Positions 43,557 through 53,523 are shown, numbered from the stretch's first letter. The stretch is 64,000 bases of DNA from DASYKS01 sp031404815 (GCA_031404815.1 JANNIH010000152.1:15392-79391); one strand, 5' to 3'. Program-made: numbers and translations. The notes: generated by a model not told the origin, from the letters alone.

Positions 43557-43576
43557 GGCGGGATTGAGGCGGTCCA

Positions 43577-43625
43577 ACGTCCCGGTAGGGACGTCGTGAC
43601 AGAGCGAGCGGTTTCAACCGCTCGC
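43577..43625. repeat. Twin palindromes after the RNA methyltransferase gene
   Basis: ACGTCCC (43577-43583) pairs with GGGACGT (43588-43594). Immediately after, GCGAGCGGTT (43604-43613) pairs with AACCGCTCGC (43616-43625) with only two bases between. The pair looks like a short REP-type unit and could terminate the trmH transcript. The following 180 bases to the next gene show no other feature except the ribosome site at 43798. Confidence 0.5.
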
Positions 43626-43808
43626 AGGGCACCGCGGGGCTCCGAACACCCGAGCCCTGCGCTGACCGCCGCTCAGCGCCCGGGCCGAGCCGGTGCTCGG
43701 CGTTCCCGGGGGAAAAGCTACCGTGATCCCGAAATAACACCTTCCCGTCCCAGACGCATCCTCCGAGAGCAGCCATGCCGATATAGCATGGCGCTTTTGG
43801 AGATCTCC

Positions 43809-46800
43809 ATGCGTAGCGCCTCACTCGTTCGACCCGGCCGGCTCAATCTGCTCGGCGCCGTCCTCTCGATGACCCTTTCCGCCGCCGCGGCAACCGCCGC
43901 CCCGGCTGTACCTACCGCTTCGCCCTGGTCGGGCGCGGCGTTTGCCACCCCTCCGGCGGCACTGCTCGCGGCGGCAAAAGCACTCCCCCCGGTCTCCGAT
44001 CAATCGGTCGACTTCCTGCTCTTTAAGTCGCGACTCACGCTCGACAAAGACGGCCTCTGGAGCGAACGGCAACACCAGATCTATCGCGTGCTCGACGCCT
44101 CGGCGATCGACGATTGGGCCTATATCGAACAGGTCTGGTCGCCCTGGCATCAGTTGCGGCCGGAGCTGCGTGCCCGGGTGATCGGCCTCGACGGAACCGA
44201 GCGTTGGCTCGACCCGAAGACGATCTCCGAGGCTTCATCGGGCAACGATTCGGCCATCATGTTCGACGACGGCATGGTGGTGCGCGCGCCACTGCCGGCG
44301 GTCGAGGTCGGCGCCCTCGTCGAAATTGAAATTTCGGTCACCGACCAGCGGGTTCTGTTCGCCGCCGGCAGCGTGCGTAAAACGACCTTCCCTAACGATC
44401 GCTTTCGGATCGCGCACGTCGAGGTGGACGCCGCCGCCGAGGCTCCTCTTGCTTGGGTGCGCCGCCTGCTCCCCGAAACCGGCCCGACCGACCGCACGGC
44501 CGGCGGGCGACGGCGCCTTACTTTCGAGTGGAAAGACCTTGCGCTCGCGGCGTCCTCGATCGACGGCCTGCCGCCCGAGACCCCTTCCTACCCGTACCTC
44601 GCGTTCAGTTCGGGGGCGAGCTGGCAAAACGTGGCCAAGAACTATTCCGAGGTGGTCGACCGGGCCCTCGCCGACGCCGATGTGCGCGCCGCGGTCGCCA
44701 AGGCAAGCAAAGGTGCGACCGACCAGGCCCAGGTGATCGACCGCCTGCTCGCCTATCTCCAGGGGCAAGTGCGCTACACCGGGATCGAGTTCGACGACGC
44801 GGGCATCGTGCCGCGCTCCCCCACCGAGACGCTCGCCCGCCGGTTCGGCGACTGCAAGGACAAATCGGCGCTGCTCGTGGCACTTTTGCGCGCCGCCGAC
44901 ATTCCCGCCTATATCGCCCTCCTGTCGGCCGGCTGGGGGGACGACATCGACCCCGAGCTGCCGGGCTTGGGCACGTTCAATCACGCGATCGTCTACGTGC
45001 CGGCCTCGCCGCCGATCTGGATCGATGCCACCGAGGAGTTCGCCCGCGCGGGCGAGCTGCCGTCGTCCGACCGCGACCGCTGGGCGCTCGTCGCGGCCCC
45101 GGGGACGAAAGCGCTCCAGAAGACCCCGCCGCCCGTCGCCGCGGAAAACCTGCTCAGCCGCACCCGCACGATCACCCTCGCGGAGCTGGGGCCGGCCCGG
45201 ATCATCGACGAGATCGTCTACCACGGCGACCCTGAGATCTGGGCGCGGCGGAACCTCGGGCAGGCCGACGAGAAGACGCGGAAGGAGTTCCTGGCCAACT
45301 ACGCCAAGTCCGACCTCCTCGCCGACGCGATCGGCCCCTACCGGTTCGAGGGCGGCCAGGATCTCAGGCGCCCTTTTGCGACCCGACTGGAGATCCCCGC
45401 TTCGCCGCGCGGCTCGACCGATCTGAACGAAGCCGCCGTGGGAATTCGGCTGGAGAACCTGATCGAACGGCTCCCCTACACGTTTCTGCACCCCGATTCC
45501 CCCGAGAAATCGGAGGACGGCGAGGAAGCCGACGAGACGGAGGCTAGGGACAGCGAGGCGGACACGGCGACCGAGGCACCCGAGTCCCGGAAGACCCCCG
45601 AGGCCCCGGCCGAGGCCAAAACCACCAAGAGAATAGAGCCCTACGTCTTTCGCCAACCGTTCATCACCGAATGGCGCTACTTGATCCATCCGCCGCCGGG
45701 CTACGCCGTCCGCGAGATCCCCGAATCGAAAACAGAGGCCTTCGGCCCCGCGACGCTCGAACGGCGCTATCGCAATCTGCCCAAAGGGGTGCTCGAAGCT
45801 TATTTCCGCTTCGACAGCGGCAAAGTCCGCCTGTCGCCCGAGGAGTTCGAAGCGCTGCGGGAAAAGACCCTCGCCCTCTCCCTAGGCGAACCGATCCTGC
45901 TCTCTTTCGATCAGGTGGGCACCGTGGCGCTCAATCAGGGCAAGGTCGCAGAAGCGCTGACCGAGTTTCGGCGGCTGGCGGCACGATATCCCGACCGGGG
46001 CCTCTATCCGCTCCAGATCTCGCGCGCGCTGCTCACGGGCGGTTTGCAGGAAGCGGCGAAGGTGGAGGCCGCGCGGGCGGTCGCCCTGGCGCCGCAGCTC
46101 GCCGATGCGCAACAGAACCTCGCCTGGGTGCTGCAACACGATGCGCTCGGCCGGCTGCGCGGCGCGGGCGGCTTCGACCGCGCGGGATCGGTCGCCGCCT
46201 ACCGGAAGGCGGTGGCGCTCGATCCCGACAACGACGTCGCGAAGGCCGACCTCGCGATCCTGCTCGAGTTCGATGACGCCGGCAAACCGTTCGGCGAAGG
46301 CGCCGATCCGGAGGCGGCCGGAACGCTCTACCGTGAACTACACGACCAGGGGATCACCGGCCTCGACGTCAACCTGATGATCAACCTGCTGCGCCGTGGC
46401 AAGGTCCAAGAGCTCAAGAAGTTCGCGACCCAGCTCGAAGCCTCCGCGGCGCAGCAGCAGTACCTGGCGGCGGCCCTGGCGCTCCTCGAAGGACCCGACG
46501 CCGCAGCCCGGCTCGCCCGCGGGGTGAGCGACCGCGACCAACGGGTCGCCATGCTGGCGCTCGCCGGACAGCAGCTGCTGGAGAAGCGGCGCTACGCGGA
46601 AGCCGCAAAGCTGTTCCAGATCGTCTCCTCCCTCGCCCCAAACGGGGCGGCGCGGCTAGGGCTGATGCAACAGATCGCGTCGGTCCGCCCTTGGGAAGAG
46701 ATCGACGTTCCGGCCCGGGCTCCGGGCACACTCTTCGTCCGGCTGCTCATGCTCGCGTTACAGGACAAGCTTTCGGCCGAAGAGATGAAAGGCTACCTGT

Positions 46801-48110
46801 CGAACCGGCTGCTTCCGATCGAGGTCGAGCACGAGGTCAAATCGTTCCAGGCGAAAGACTTCCTCGATTCTTTCGCCCGAGGATCGGACGCGGCCGATGC
46901 GGCCACGGTCCAAATCGGCCTCGACATGGCGGTCAATCTGCTCCAGTCGGAGGTGGACGGCGATGACGAGCTGGGCTATCGGGTCCGCTCTCGACTCGAA
47001 GGCTTTCCCGCCGCCTCGTTCACCGCCTTCGTGGTGCGCGAGGAGGGTGAGTACCGCCTGCTCGGCGACAACAAGGATTGGGCGCCGGTCGCCCGCCTGG
47101 TCCTGGCGTTCGCCACCGAAGGCAAGCTCGACGGCGCGCGCCGCTGGTTGGATTGGGCGCGCGACGAGGTCACGGAGGTCGAAAGCGCCGATCCCTACGC
47201 CAAGCCGCCGCTGGCGCGCCTGTGGACCGCCGGGCAGCCGGGCGACCTGACGGCGATCCGAGCGGCGGCGACGGTTCTCCTGCTGGAGAGCGACGATACC
47301 GAGCTCAAACCCACCCTGCGCGCCGCGACCGAACAGGCGCTCGCCGGGATCGCCGAGCTGCGCCCCACCGCGACCGGCGACACCGCCGTGGCGCTCGATC
47401 TCGCGGCTTGGAAGGGGCTTTCTACGCTCGAACGCTGGAGCGACCTGGTCCCGCTGCTCGAACGTCTGGTCGAGGCGGAGCCCACTTCGGACCTGGCGCT
47501 CGGCAATCTGTTTTTCGCCGAACGGAGGATCGGCCATGCCGGAGACATCGCGCCGCGGCTCGAAGCGCGGCTCGCCAAGACGCCAAACGATCCGACCGCG
47601 GTTCGCCTGCTCGCCGATCTCGCCGAGATCGAGGACGACATCCCGCGCTCGTTGACCCTCACCCGCGCGCTGGTCGAGCGGGGCAAATCCGAGCCGGGCG
47701 ACTGGAACCGCCTGGCCTGGAACCAGCTGTTCGCGCCGCCGGTCGCTCTAACTGCGCTGCGCGACGCCGCGCGCGCTTCGGAGCTGGCCAAACATGCCAG
47801 CCGCTCGGTCCTGCACACGCTCGCGTCGGTCTACGCCGAGCTCGACCGGCCGGCCGAGGCGTACCGCGTCCTCTTACAGTCGATCGAGGCGGGCGACAGC
47901 AAGCCGGCGGACTTCGACTGGTACGTGGTCGGCCGGATCGCCGAGAGCTACGCCCTCCCCGACCAGGCGCGCACTTACTACGCCCGCGTCCTTGAGTCGG
48001 ACGAAGACGGCAGAGTGAGCACGTTCGCACTCGCGGAGCGGCGGCTCGCGGCGCTCGGACCGGAGAGGAAGCCCGCGAAGAAAGAGGCGAAGAAGAAGGC
48101 GAGGCCGTAA
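43809..48110 (+). CDS. Secreted DUF3857/transglutaminase-like protein with TPR repeats
   Basis: 1433 residues from the ATG at 43809 (TTGGAG ahead), with a signal peptide ending near AATAAPA. DUF3857 covers about residues 60-260. The transglutaminase core follows with an intact Cys-His-Asp triad: C349 in RRFGDCKDKSALLVALLRAA, H392 in TFNHAIVYV and D406 in IWIDATEE. An acidic Glu/Asp-rich linker (about 560-620) leads to DUF3858-like YLIHPPPGYAVREIPESK. From about 690 the rest is TPR-like helices, ending in a Lys/Ala tail. Acidobacteriota often carry such proteins; peptidase or cross-linking activity in the periplasm is plausible. It is a single gene with a large inverted repeat directly after it. 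Confidence 0.88.
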   Translation: MRSASLVRPGRLNLLGAVLSMTLSAAAATAAPAVPTASPWSGAAFATPPAALLAAAKALPPVSDQSVDFLLFKSRLTLDKDGLWSERQHQIYRVLDASAIDDWAYIEQVWSPWHQLRPELRARVIGLDGTERWLDPKTISEASSGNDSAIMFDDGMVVRAPLPAVEVGALVEIEISVTDQRVLFAAGSVRKTTFPNDRFRIAHVEVDAAAEAPLAWVRRLLPETGPTDRTAGGRRRLTFEWKDLALAASSIDGLPPETPSYPYLAFSSGASWQNVAKNYSEVVDRALADADVRAAVAKASKGATDQAQVIDRLLAYLQGQVRYTGIEFDDAGIVPRSPTETLARRFGDCKDKSALLVALLRAADIPAYIALLSAGWGDDIDPELPGLGTFNHAIVYVPASPPIWIDATEEFARAGELPSSDRDRWALVAAPGTKALQKTPPPVAAENLLSRTRTITLAELGPARIIDEIVYHGDPEIWARRNLGQADEKTRKEFLANYAKSDLLADAIGPYRFEGGQDLRRPFATRLEIPASPRGSTDLNEAAVGIRLENLIERLPYTFLHPDSPEKSEDGEEADETEARDSEADTATEAPESRKTPEAPAEAKTTKRIEPYVFRQPFITEWRYLIHPPPGYAVREIPESKTEAFGPATLERRYRNLPKGVLEAYFRFDSGKVRLSPEEFEALREKTLALSLGEPILLSFDQVGTVALNQGKVAEALTEFRRLAARYPDRGLYPLQISRALLTGGLQEAAKVEAARAVALAPQLADAQQNLAWVLQHDALGRLRGAGGFDRAGSVAAYRKAVALDPDNDVAKADLAILLEFDDAGKPFGEGADPEAAGTLYRELHDQGITGLDVNLMINLLRRGKVQELKKFATQLEASAAQQQYLAAALALLEGPDAAARLARGVSDRDQRVAMLALAGQQLLEKRRYAEAAKLFQIVSSLAPNGAARLGLMQQIASVRPWEEIDVPARAPGTLFVRLLMLALQDKLSAEEMKGYLSNRLLPIEVEHEVKSFQAKDFLDSFARGSDAADAATVQIGLDMAVNLLQSEVDGDDELGYRVRSRLEGFPAASFTAFVVREEGEYRLLGDNKDWAPVARLVLAFATEGKLDGARRWLDWARDEVTEVESADPYAKPPLARLWTAGQPGDLTAIRAAATVLLLESDDTELKPTLRAATEQALAGIAELRPTATGDTAVALDLAAWKGLSTLERWSDLVPLLERLVEAEPTSDLALGNLFFAERRIGHAGDIAPRLEARLAKTPNDPTAVRLLADLAEIEDDIPRSLTLTRALVERGKSEPGDWNRLAWNQLFAPPVALTALRDAARASELAKHASRSVLHTLASVYAELDRPAEAYRVLLQSIEAGDSKPADFDWYVVGRIAESYALPDQARTYYARVLESDEDGRVSTFALAERRLAALGPERKPAKKEAKKKARP

Positions 48111-48130
48111 GCGGCGGCTTGCCCGCGGCA

Positions 48131-48259
48131 GCCCTCACCCCCGGCCCCTCTCCCAAAGGGCCCAAAGGGAGAGGGGAGAACAGCCGCGAGCCGCTTTTGC
48201 TTTGCTCCCCTCTCCCGGGGGACGGGAGGGCGGGTGGGAGAGGGGCCGGGGGTGAGGGC
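48131..48259. repeat. Long perfect inverted repeat (REP/MITE-like)
   Basis: The 25 bases at 48131-48155 are the exact reverse complement of 48235-48259. A nested pair, GGGAGAGGGGAG (about 48168-48179) and CTCCCCTCTCCC (about 48205-48216), is also perfect. The whole 129-base unit can fold into a two-level hairpin. The arms (CCCTCACCCCCGGCCCCTCT and complement) belong to a type of intergenic repeat that I recall from several GC-rich phyla. It sits 20 bases after the stop of the transglutaminase gene. Confidence 0.8.
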
Positions 48260-48338
48260 CACGCCACTTCGCCCGCTTGCTCGCGACCGCGCCGCAGCAT
48301 AGGCTTATGCCTCTTTTTTCACCTTAGGAGGGTATGCC

Positions 48339-50252
48339 GTGGATCAGGTCACTTGGCGCGACCGTTGGCGCTACCGTTTCGACAATTTCATGGCCCGCGG
48401 CACCGGAGCGCTGCTGCTCGCGCTCGCGGTCGCCTCGGCCCTGATGGTGCTCTCGATCGCCGGCGTGGTCGCCCTGGCCAACGTAGCCCCAGAAGGGGAC
48501 GACGGCAAACAGCTCGGCTTCATGGCGCTCGCCTGGATGGGCCTGTTGCGCACGCTCGACACCGGCACCATGGGGGGCGACACCGGCAACGTCTGGTTCT
48601 TGGGCGCCATGCTCGCGGTCACTTTGGGTGGCGTGTTCACGGTCAGCACCCTGATCGGCGTGCTCAACAACGGCCTCGAGGGGAAGCTCTCCGCCCTGCG
48701 CAAGGGACGATCGCGGATCATCGAGTCGGAGCACACGATCATCCTCGGCTGGTCGCAGCAGGTCTTCCCGATCCTCTCCGAACTGTTGCTCGCGAATGAA
48801 AGCCGCAAGGGCGCTTGCATCGTCGTGATGGGCGAAGGCGACAAAGCGGAGATGGAGGACGAGATCGCAGAGCGGATCGGACCGACGGGCAAGACCCGGA
48901 TCGTCTGCCGCGCAGGGAGCCCGATCGATCTCGCGGACCTGAGGATCGTGAGCCTTCAGACCTCGCGCTCGATCATCGTCCTGTCGCCGGAAGGGGACGA
49001 TCCGGACGCGAGCGTGATCAAGACCCTGCTCGCGATCACCAACGCGCCCGACCGCCGCCCCGAGCCGTACCACGTGGTGGCCGAGATCCGCGATCCGAAA
49101 AACGTCCAGGTCGCGCGCATGGTCGGCCGCGACGAAGTCGAGCTGCTGCTGGTGGGCGAGCTGATCTCGCGCATCATCGCCCAGACCTGCCGCCAGTCCG
49201 GCCTGTCGGTGATCTACACCGAGCTGTTCGATTTCGGCGGCGACGAGATCTACTTCCGCGACGAGCCGAACCTGGTGGGCAAGACCTTTGCCGAGGTACT
49301 GGTCGCCTACGACGACTCGGCCGTGATGGGAATCGCGCCGGTCGCCGGCAAACCGCGGCTCAACCCGCCCATGGATCAACGCTTCGCCGCGGGCGAACGG
49401 TTGATCCTGGTCGCCCTGGACGACGACTCGATCGCGCTTTCGGGCCGGGCCTTTCCCGTACGCGAAGAGGTGATCCAGAGCGGCGCGGAGGTCGTCTTGG
49501 AACCGGAGCGAACGCTGATCCTGGGCTGGAACTGGCGGGCCGCGAAGATCTTGAGCGAGCTGGCCCAATACGTCGCCCCCGGCTCGCACGCGATCGTGGT
49601 CGCCGAGGTGCCCGGGATCGCCGAGCTGATCGCGAGGTTGAGCACAAATCTGGGCGAAACGCCGAACATGACGATCGAGCTGATCGAGGGCGACACCTCC
49701 GACCGCCGCCTGCTCGACGGGCTCGGCCTCGAGACGTTCGAGCACATCATCGTCCTCTCCTACGCCGACGACATGGAGGAGCAGCGGGCGGACGCCAAGA
49801 CCCTGGTCACCCTCCTCCACCTGCGCGAGATTGGTGAGCGGAAAGGGAAGGCGTTCTCGATCGTGAGCGAGATGCTCGACGTGCGCAACCGCGCGCTCGC
49901 CGAGGTGACGAAAGCGGACGATTTCATCGTGAGCGACCGCCTGATCAGCTTGATGCTCGCCCAGATCTCCGAGAACAAGCAGCTCGCCGCCGTGTTCGAC
50001 GACCTGCTCGATCCGGCCGGCAGCGAGATCTACTTGAAGCCCGCCGCATCGTATGTCCGCCCCGGCACGCCGGTCGATTTCTACACCGTGATCGAAGCGG
50101 CCCGCCGCCGCGGCGAATCGGCGATCGGCTACCGCATCGCAGCCGACGTGAAGAACGCCGACCGCTCCTATGGCGTCAAGTTGAACCCGAAGAAATCCGA
50201 GACGCTCAGCTTCACCGCCGAGGATCGGATCGTGGTGTTGGCGGAGGGCTGA
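48339..50252 (+). CDS. CASTOR/POLLUX-type ion channel with TrkA-N domains
   Basis: 637 residues from the GTG at 48339, with AGGAGGG six bases upstream. The N-terminus has membrane helices at about 24-47 (GALLLALAVASALMVLS) and 88-110 (FLGAMLAVTLGGVFTVSTLI), between which is a pore-loop-like stretch. Two RCK/TrkA-N Rossmann modules follow, the first at HTIILGWSQQVFPILSELL, the second at RTLILGWNWRAAKILSELAQ. The GWN/GWS motifs are the hallmark of the CASTOR/POLLUX/SYM8 family, cation channels first known from plant nuclei. It most likely conducts K+ or Ca2+ under ligand control. The stop overlaps the next ATG (TGATG), linking it to the molybdenum hydroxylase genes. Confidence 0.85.
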   Translation: MDQVTWRDRWRYRFDNFMARGTGALLLALAVASALMVLSIAGVVALANVAPEGDDGKQLGFMALAWMGLLRTLDTGTMGGDTGNVWFLGAMLAVTLGGVFTVSTLIGVLNNGLEGKLSALRKGRSRIIESEHTIILGWSQQVFPILSELLLANESRKGACIVVMGEGDKAEMEDEIAERIGPTGKTRIVCRAGSPIDLADLRIVSLQTSRSIIVLSPEGDDPDASVIKTLLAITNAPDRRPEPYHVVAEIRDPKNVQVARMVGRDEVELLLVGELISRIIAQTCRQSGLSVIYTELFDFGGDEIYFRDEPNLVGKTFAEVLVAYDDSAVMGIAPVAGKPRLNPPMDQRFAAGERLILVALDDDSIALSGRAFPVREEVIQSGAEVVLEPERTLILGWNWRAAKILSELAQYVAPGSHAIVVAEVPGIAELIARLSTNLGETPNMTIELIEGDTSDRRLLDGLGLETFEHIIVLSYADDMEEQRADAKTLVTLLHLREIGERKGKAFSIVSEMLDVRNRALAEVTKADDFIVSDRLISLMLAQISENKQLAAVFDDLLDPAGSEIYLKPAASYVRPGTPVDFYTVIEAARRRGESAIGYRIAADVKNADRSYGVKLNPKKSETLSFTAEDRIVVLAEG

Positions 50253-50932
50253 TGCAACCGGGATGGACCTCACTGATCTTCGAGGTGAACGGCGAGCCGC
50301 GCGCCGCGGTCTTTCCGACCCATCACACCCTGCTCGAAGTGTTGCGTGAGGAGCTGGCCCTCCCCGGCACGAAGCACGGCTGTGAGCTCGGCGAATGCGG
50401 CACCTGCGCGGTATTGGTCGATGGCCGGCCGATCCTCTCGTGCCTGGCGCTCGCCGCCGACATGGGCTGCAAGAGAATCGAGACCGTCGAAGGGCTCCAG
50501 AACGGCAACGCGCTCCACCCGCTCCAGCAAACGATGGCCGACCTGGGTGCCGCCCAGTGCGGCTACTGCACTCCGGGCATCCTGATGACCGCCAAGGCGC
50601 TGTTGGCGGAAAACCCCTCCCCCACCGACGGAGAAATCCGCGCCGCGCTCGCCGGCAATCTCTGCCGCTGCACCGGCTACCACAAGATCGTGGAAGCGAT
50701 CGAGGGGGCTGCGGCGCTGATGAGGGGTGAGGATTGGGTGGCGCCGCGCGAGGTGTTGTATGGGGCGGTCGAACCGGCGACGATCGGTGCGTACCCCCCT
50801 CCTCGATCCTCCCCCACAAGGGGGGAGGAAGAAAAGCCTCACTTTGTGGAAGGTAACCCCGTCTCCAGACCGGCCAAGCCGCTCAAAGTGGTCCCTCCCC
50901 CCCTTGCGGGGGGAGGACAGGAGGGGGGGTAG
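50252..50932 (+). CDS. [2Fe-2S] small subunit of a molybdenum hydroxylase (4-hydroxybenzoyl-CoA reductase type)
   Basis: 226 residues. Plant-type ferredoxin cluster CELGECGTCAVLVDG and the second cluster CGYCTPGILM with NLCRCTGYHKIVEAI define the small subunit of the xanthine-oxidase family, which passes electrons from the molybdenum centre to FAD. Family members end near residue 160-170. Here the last 55 or so residues (YPPPRSSPTRGEEEKP and PPPLAGGGQEGG) are translation of an inverted-repeat element that has extended the frame. Its ATG overlaps the channel stop by one base, and the large subunit starts two bases after its stop. Confidence 0.9.
   Translation: MQPGWTSLIFEVNGEPRAAVFPTHHTLLEVLREELALPGTKHGCELGECGTCAVLVDGRPILSCLALAADMGCKRIETVEGLQNGNALHPLQQTMADLGAAQCGYCTPGILMTAKALLAENPSPTDGEIRAALAGNLCRCTGYHKIVEAIEGAAALMRGEDWVAPREVLYGAVEPATIGAYPPPRSSPTRGEEEKPHFVEGNPVSRPAKPLKVVPPPLAGGGQEGG
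50793..50931. repeat. Inverted-repeat element inside the 3' end of the small-subunit gene
   Basis: The outer arms ACCCCCCTCCT and AGGAGGGGGGT are perfect complements at the two ends. Internal hairpins CCTCCCCC-acaag-GGGGGAGG and CCTCCCCCCCTTGCGGGGGGAGG lie just inside. The element occupies the last quarter of the coding frame and has replaced or extended the native C-terminus without blocking the operon. It is of the GGGGGAGG class of short palindromic repeats. Confidence 0.7.
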
Positions 50933-50934
50933 CC

Positions 50935-53523
50935 ATGGCCGAGCCGCTCCGAAAAGAAGATCCGATCGAGGATCCCCTCCTCGACCCCGAGCCCGCCCCC
51001 GAGCGGCCCCTGCGCTGGATCGGCACCCCCTTTCGCCGGGTGGACGGCCGCGCGAAGGTGACCGGCGCCACGAAGTTCGCGGACGACCTGACGTTTCCCC
51101 GCATGTGCCACGTGAAGCTGGTCCGTTCGCGCATCCCGCATGGGACGATTCGCAGCATCGACTTCTCCGCGGCGGAGAAGATCCCCGGTTACTTGGGGCA
51201 CCTCACCGGCGCCGACACCCCCATTCCGTTCGGCATCTTGCCCGTCTCGATGGACGAGCACGCGCTCTGTCCCGATCGGGTCCGCTTCGTGGGCGATCCG
51301 GTCGCGGCGGTGGCAGCGACTACCGAAGATGCCGCCTACGAGGCCGCCCTCGCGGTGATCGTCGAATACGACCCGCTCTTAACCATCGCGTCGGTCGAGC
51401 AGGCGATCGCGACGCCCGAGCCGCGGATTCACGATTATGCCGACGACGGCAATCTGCATAAAAAGGTCTCGATGCGCTTCGGCGATGTCGAGGGGGGCTT
51501 CGCGGCAGCCGATCGAATCTTCGAGGATCTCTTCTTCTACGAGGGGAACACCCACCTGCCGATGGAGCAGCACGCCACGGTGGCGGTCCCCGAGGACGAC
51601 GACCGGGTGACCGTCTGGTCGTCCACCCAGACCCCCCACTACCTCCACCGCGCGCTCGCCAAGGTGCTGGGGTTGCCGGCATCGCGCATCCGGGTGATCG
51701 CCTGCTCGAACGGCGGAGGGTTCGGCGGCAAGTCCGACCCGTTCAACCACGAGATCGTGGCGGCGAAGATGGCGCTCCGGCTCGGCCGGCCGGCGAAGAT
51801 CGTGCTCCACCGCGAGGAGGTCTTCTACTGCCACCGCGGCCGGCACCCGGTGACGATGCGGATGAAGACGGGAGTCACGAAAGAGGGGAAGATCACCGCG
51901 CACCATCTGGAGACCGCGCTCGACGGCGGCGCCTACGGCAGCTACGGGGTGGCCTCGACCTATTACACGGGCGCGCTCGAAACGGTGACTTACGAGATGC
52001 CGGCCTATCAGTTCGACGGCCTGCGCGCGTTCACCAACAAGCCACCCTGCGGGCCGAAGCGGGGGCACGGCACGCCCCAGCCGCGCTTCGGCCTGGAGGT
52101 CCAGCTCGACAAGATCGCCGTGGCCTTAGGGAAAAACCCAGCCGACCTGCGTCTGCAGATGCTGGTGGCGCCTGAGTCGATCACCGCGAACTGGCTCCAG
52201 CTCCACTCGGTCTCGCTCGACCGCTGTATTGAAGCGGTGGTGGCCGGCAGCGGCTACCGGGAACGGTGGGGCAATCTCCCCGAAGGTCGCGGCCTGGGGC
52301 TCGCCTGCGGCTCGTACCTCTGCGGCGCGGGCCTGCCGATCTATTGGAACCACATGCCGCAGTCGGGCGTGCAGCTCAAAATCGACCGCTCGGGCTGCGT
52401 CGCGGTTTTCTGCGGCGAGGCGGAGATCGGTCAGGGGTCGGACTCGATCCTCGCGGGGATCGTGGCCGAGGTGCTGGGCGTCGATCTCTCCGATCTGCGC
52501 CTCTGCGTCGCGGATACCGATCTCACACCCGTCGATCTCGGCAGCTACTCCTCCCGCGTGACGCTGATGATGGGGAACGCCGCGCTCCAAGCGGCAGAGC
52601 GGGCGCGCGACCTGATCGCCAAAGCCGTCGGCGAGCAGTTGGAGGTTCCGGCCGACCGGCTGGTGTTCGCGGAGCGCCGGGTGTTCGACGCGAGCGATCC
52701 GGAGAAGGGGCTCACCTTCCAAGACGCGGTGATCGCGACAGAAGCGCGCTTCGGCACGCTCGGCACGGTGGGGAGCTACATTCCCCCCCGCTCGCCGGGC
52801 AAGTACCGCGGTGCGGGCGTCGGCCCCTCCCCCACCTATTCCTATTCGGCCTCAGTGGTGGAGGTGGAGGTCGATCCCGCGACCGGCCTCTGGCACCCGG
52901 TCAAAGTTTGGATCGCCCACGACATCGGCCGGGCGCTCAATCCGGTGCTCGCGATCGGCCAGGTCGAAGGGGGCGTCTACATGGGGCTCGGCGAGGTGAT
53001 GATGGAAGAGCAGGCGTTCCGCCGCCTCCCCCGCCACCTCTCGAACGCGCTGGTCCACAAGTTCCCCTCGATGCTCGAATACAAGAGCCCGACCTTCCTC
53101 GACATGCCGCCGGTTACGACCTACCTGATCGAGGACCCGGACCCGCAAGGACCCTACGGAGCGAAGGAGGTCGGCCAGGGCCCCCTGCTGCCGATCCTCC
53201 CGGCCTGCGCGAACGCGATCTACGACGCGGTGGGCGCCCGGGTCGATCAGGTACCGATCCATCCGCACATGGTGATGAAAGCGCTCGACGCGAAGAAAAA
53301 AGGCGCCGAGCCGCGCTACGGCCCGAAGAGCTTCCCGGAAGTGGACTTCGGCGAGACGCTGCTCGTCAAAACCCCCGCGGAAGGGGGGGACGGCACGGCG
53401 ATCAACGAGTTCCGCGGGAAGCTCCGCTCCGGCATGCGCGGGGTGGCGACCGGCACGATGAGCACGCGCGACGAGGCGCTCCGCCAGAAGAAGGCGCTGA
53501 CCACGAAGTTGGAGGACCGCTAG
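50935..53523 (+). CDS. Molybdopterin-binding large subunit of a molybdenum hydroxylase
   Basis: 862 residues. The first domain (VDGRAKVTGATKFADDLTFP) and the Moco-binding domains (MEQHATVAV, CSNGGGFGGKSDPFNHEI, GHGTPQPRFGLEVQLDKIA, GEAEIGQGSDSILAGIVAEV, GPYGAKEVGQGPLLPILPAC) are those of the xanthine dehydrogenase/aldehyde oxidase family. The last block holds the base-like Glu (KEVGQG). It hydroxylates or, in the benzoyl-CoA branch, reductively dehydroxylates an aromatic or heterocyclic substrate. The companion FAD subunit favours the 4-hydroxybenzoyl-CoA reductase branch. The stop is directly followed by the ATG of that subunit with no gap. Confidence 0.9.
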   Translation: MAEPLRKEDPIEDPLLDPEPAPERPLRWIGTPFRRVDGRAKVTGATKFADDLTFPRMCHVKLVRSRIPHGTIRSIDFSAAEKIPGYLGHLTGADTPIPFGILPVSMDEHALCPDRVRFVGDPVAAVAATTEDAAYEAALAVIVEYDPLLTIASVEQAIATPEPRIHDYADDGNLHKKVSMRFGDVEGGFAAADRIFEDLFFYEGNTHLPMEQHATVAVPEDDDRVTVWSSTQTPHYLHRALAKVLGLPASRIRVIACSNGGGFGGKSDPFNHEIVAAKMALRLGRPAKIVLHREEVFYCHRGRHPVTMRMKTGVTKEGKITAHHLETALDGGAYGSYGVASTYYTGALETVTYEMPAYQFDGLRAFTNKPPCGPKRGHGTPQPRFGLEVQLDKIAVALGKNPADLRLQMLVAPESITANWLQLHSVSLDRCIEAVVAGSGYRERWGNLPEGRGLGLACGSYLCGAGLPIYWNHMPQSGVQLKIDRSGCVAVFCGEAEIGQGSDSILAGIVAEVLGVDLSDLRLCVADTDLTPVDLGSYSSRVTLMMGNAALQAAERARDLIAKAVGEQLEVPADRLVFAERRVFDASDPEKGLTFQDAVIATEARFGTLGTVGSYIPPRSPGKYRGAGVGPSPTYSYSASVVEVEVDPATGLWHPVKVWIAHDIGRALNPVLAIGQVEGGVYMGLGEVMMEEQAFRRLPRHLSNALVHKFPSMLEYKSPTFLDMPPVTTYLIEDPDPQGPYGAKEVGQGPLLPILPACANAIYDAVGARVDQVPIHPHMVMKALDAKKKGAEPRYGPKSFPEVDFGETLLVKTPAEGGDGTAINEFRGKLRSGMRGVATGTMSTRDEALRQKKALTTKLEDR

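Noticed and set aside
43577..43625. tRNA or small RNA gene
   Set aside because: The palindromes give two simple hairpins with no cloverleaf or conserved tRNA positions.
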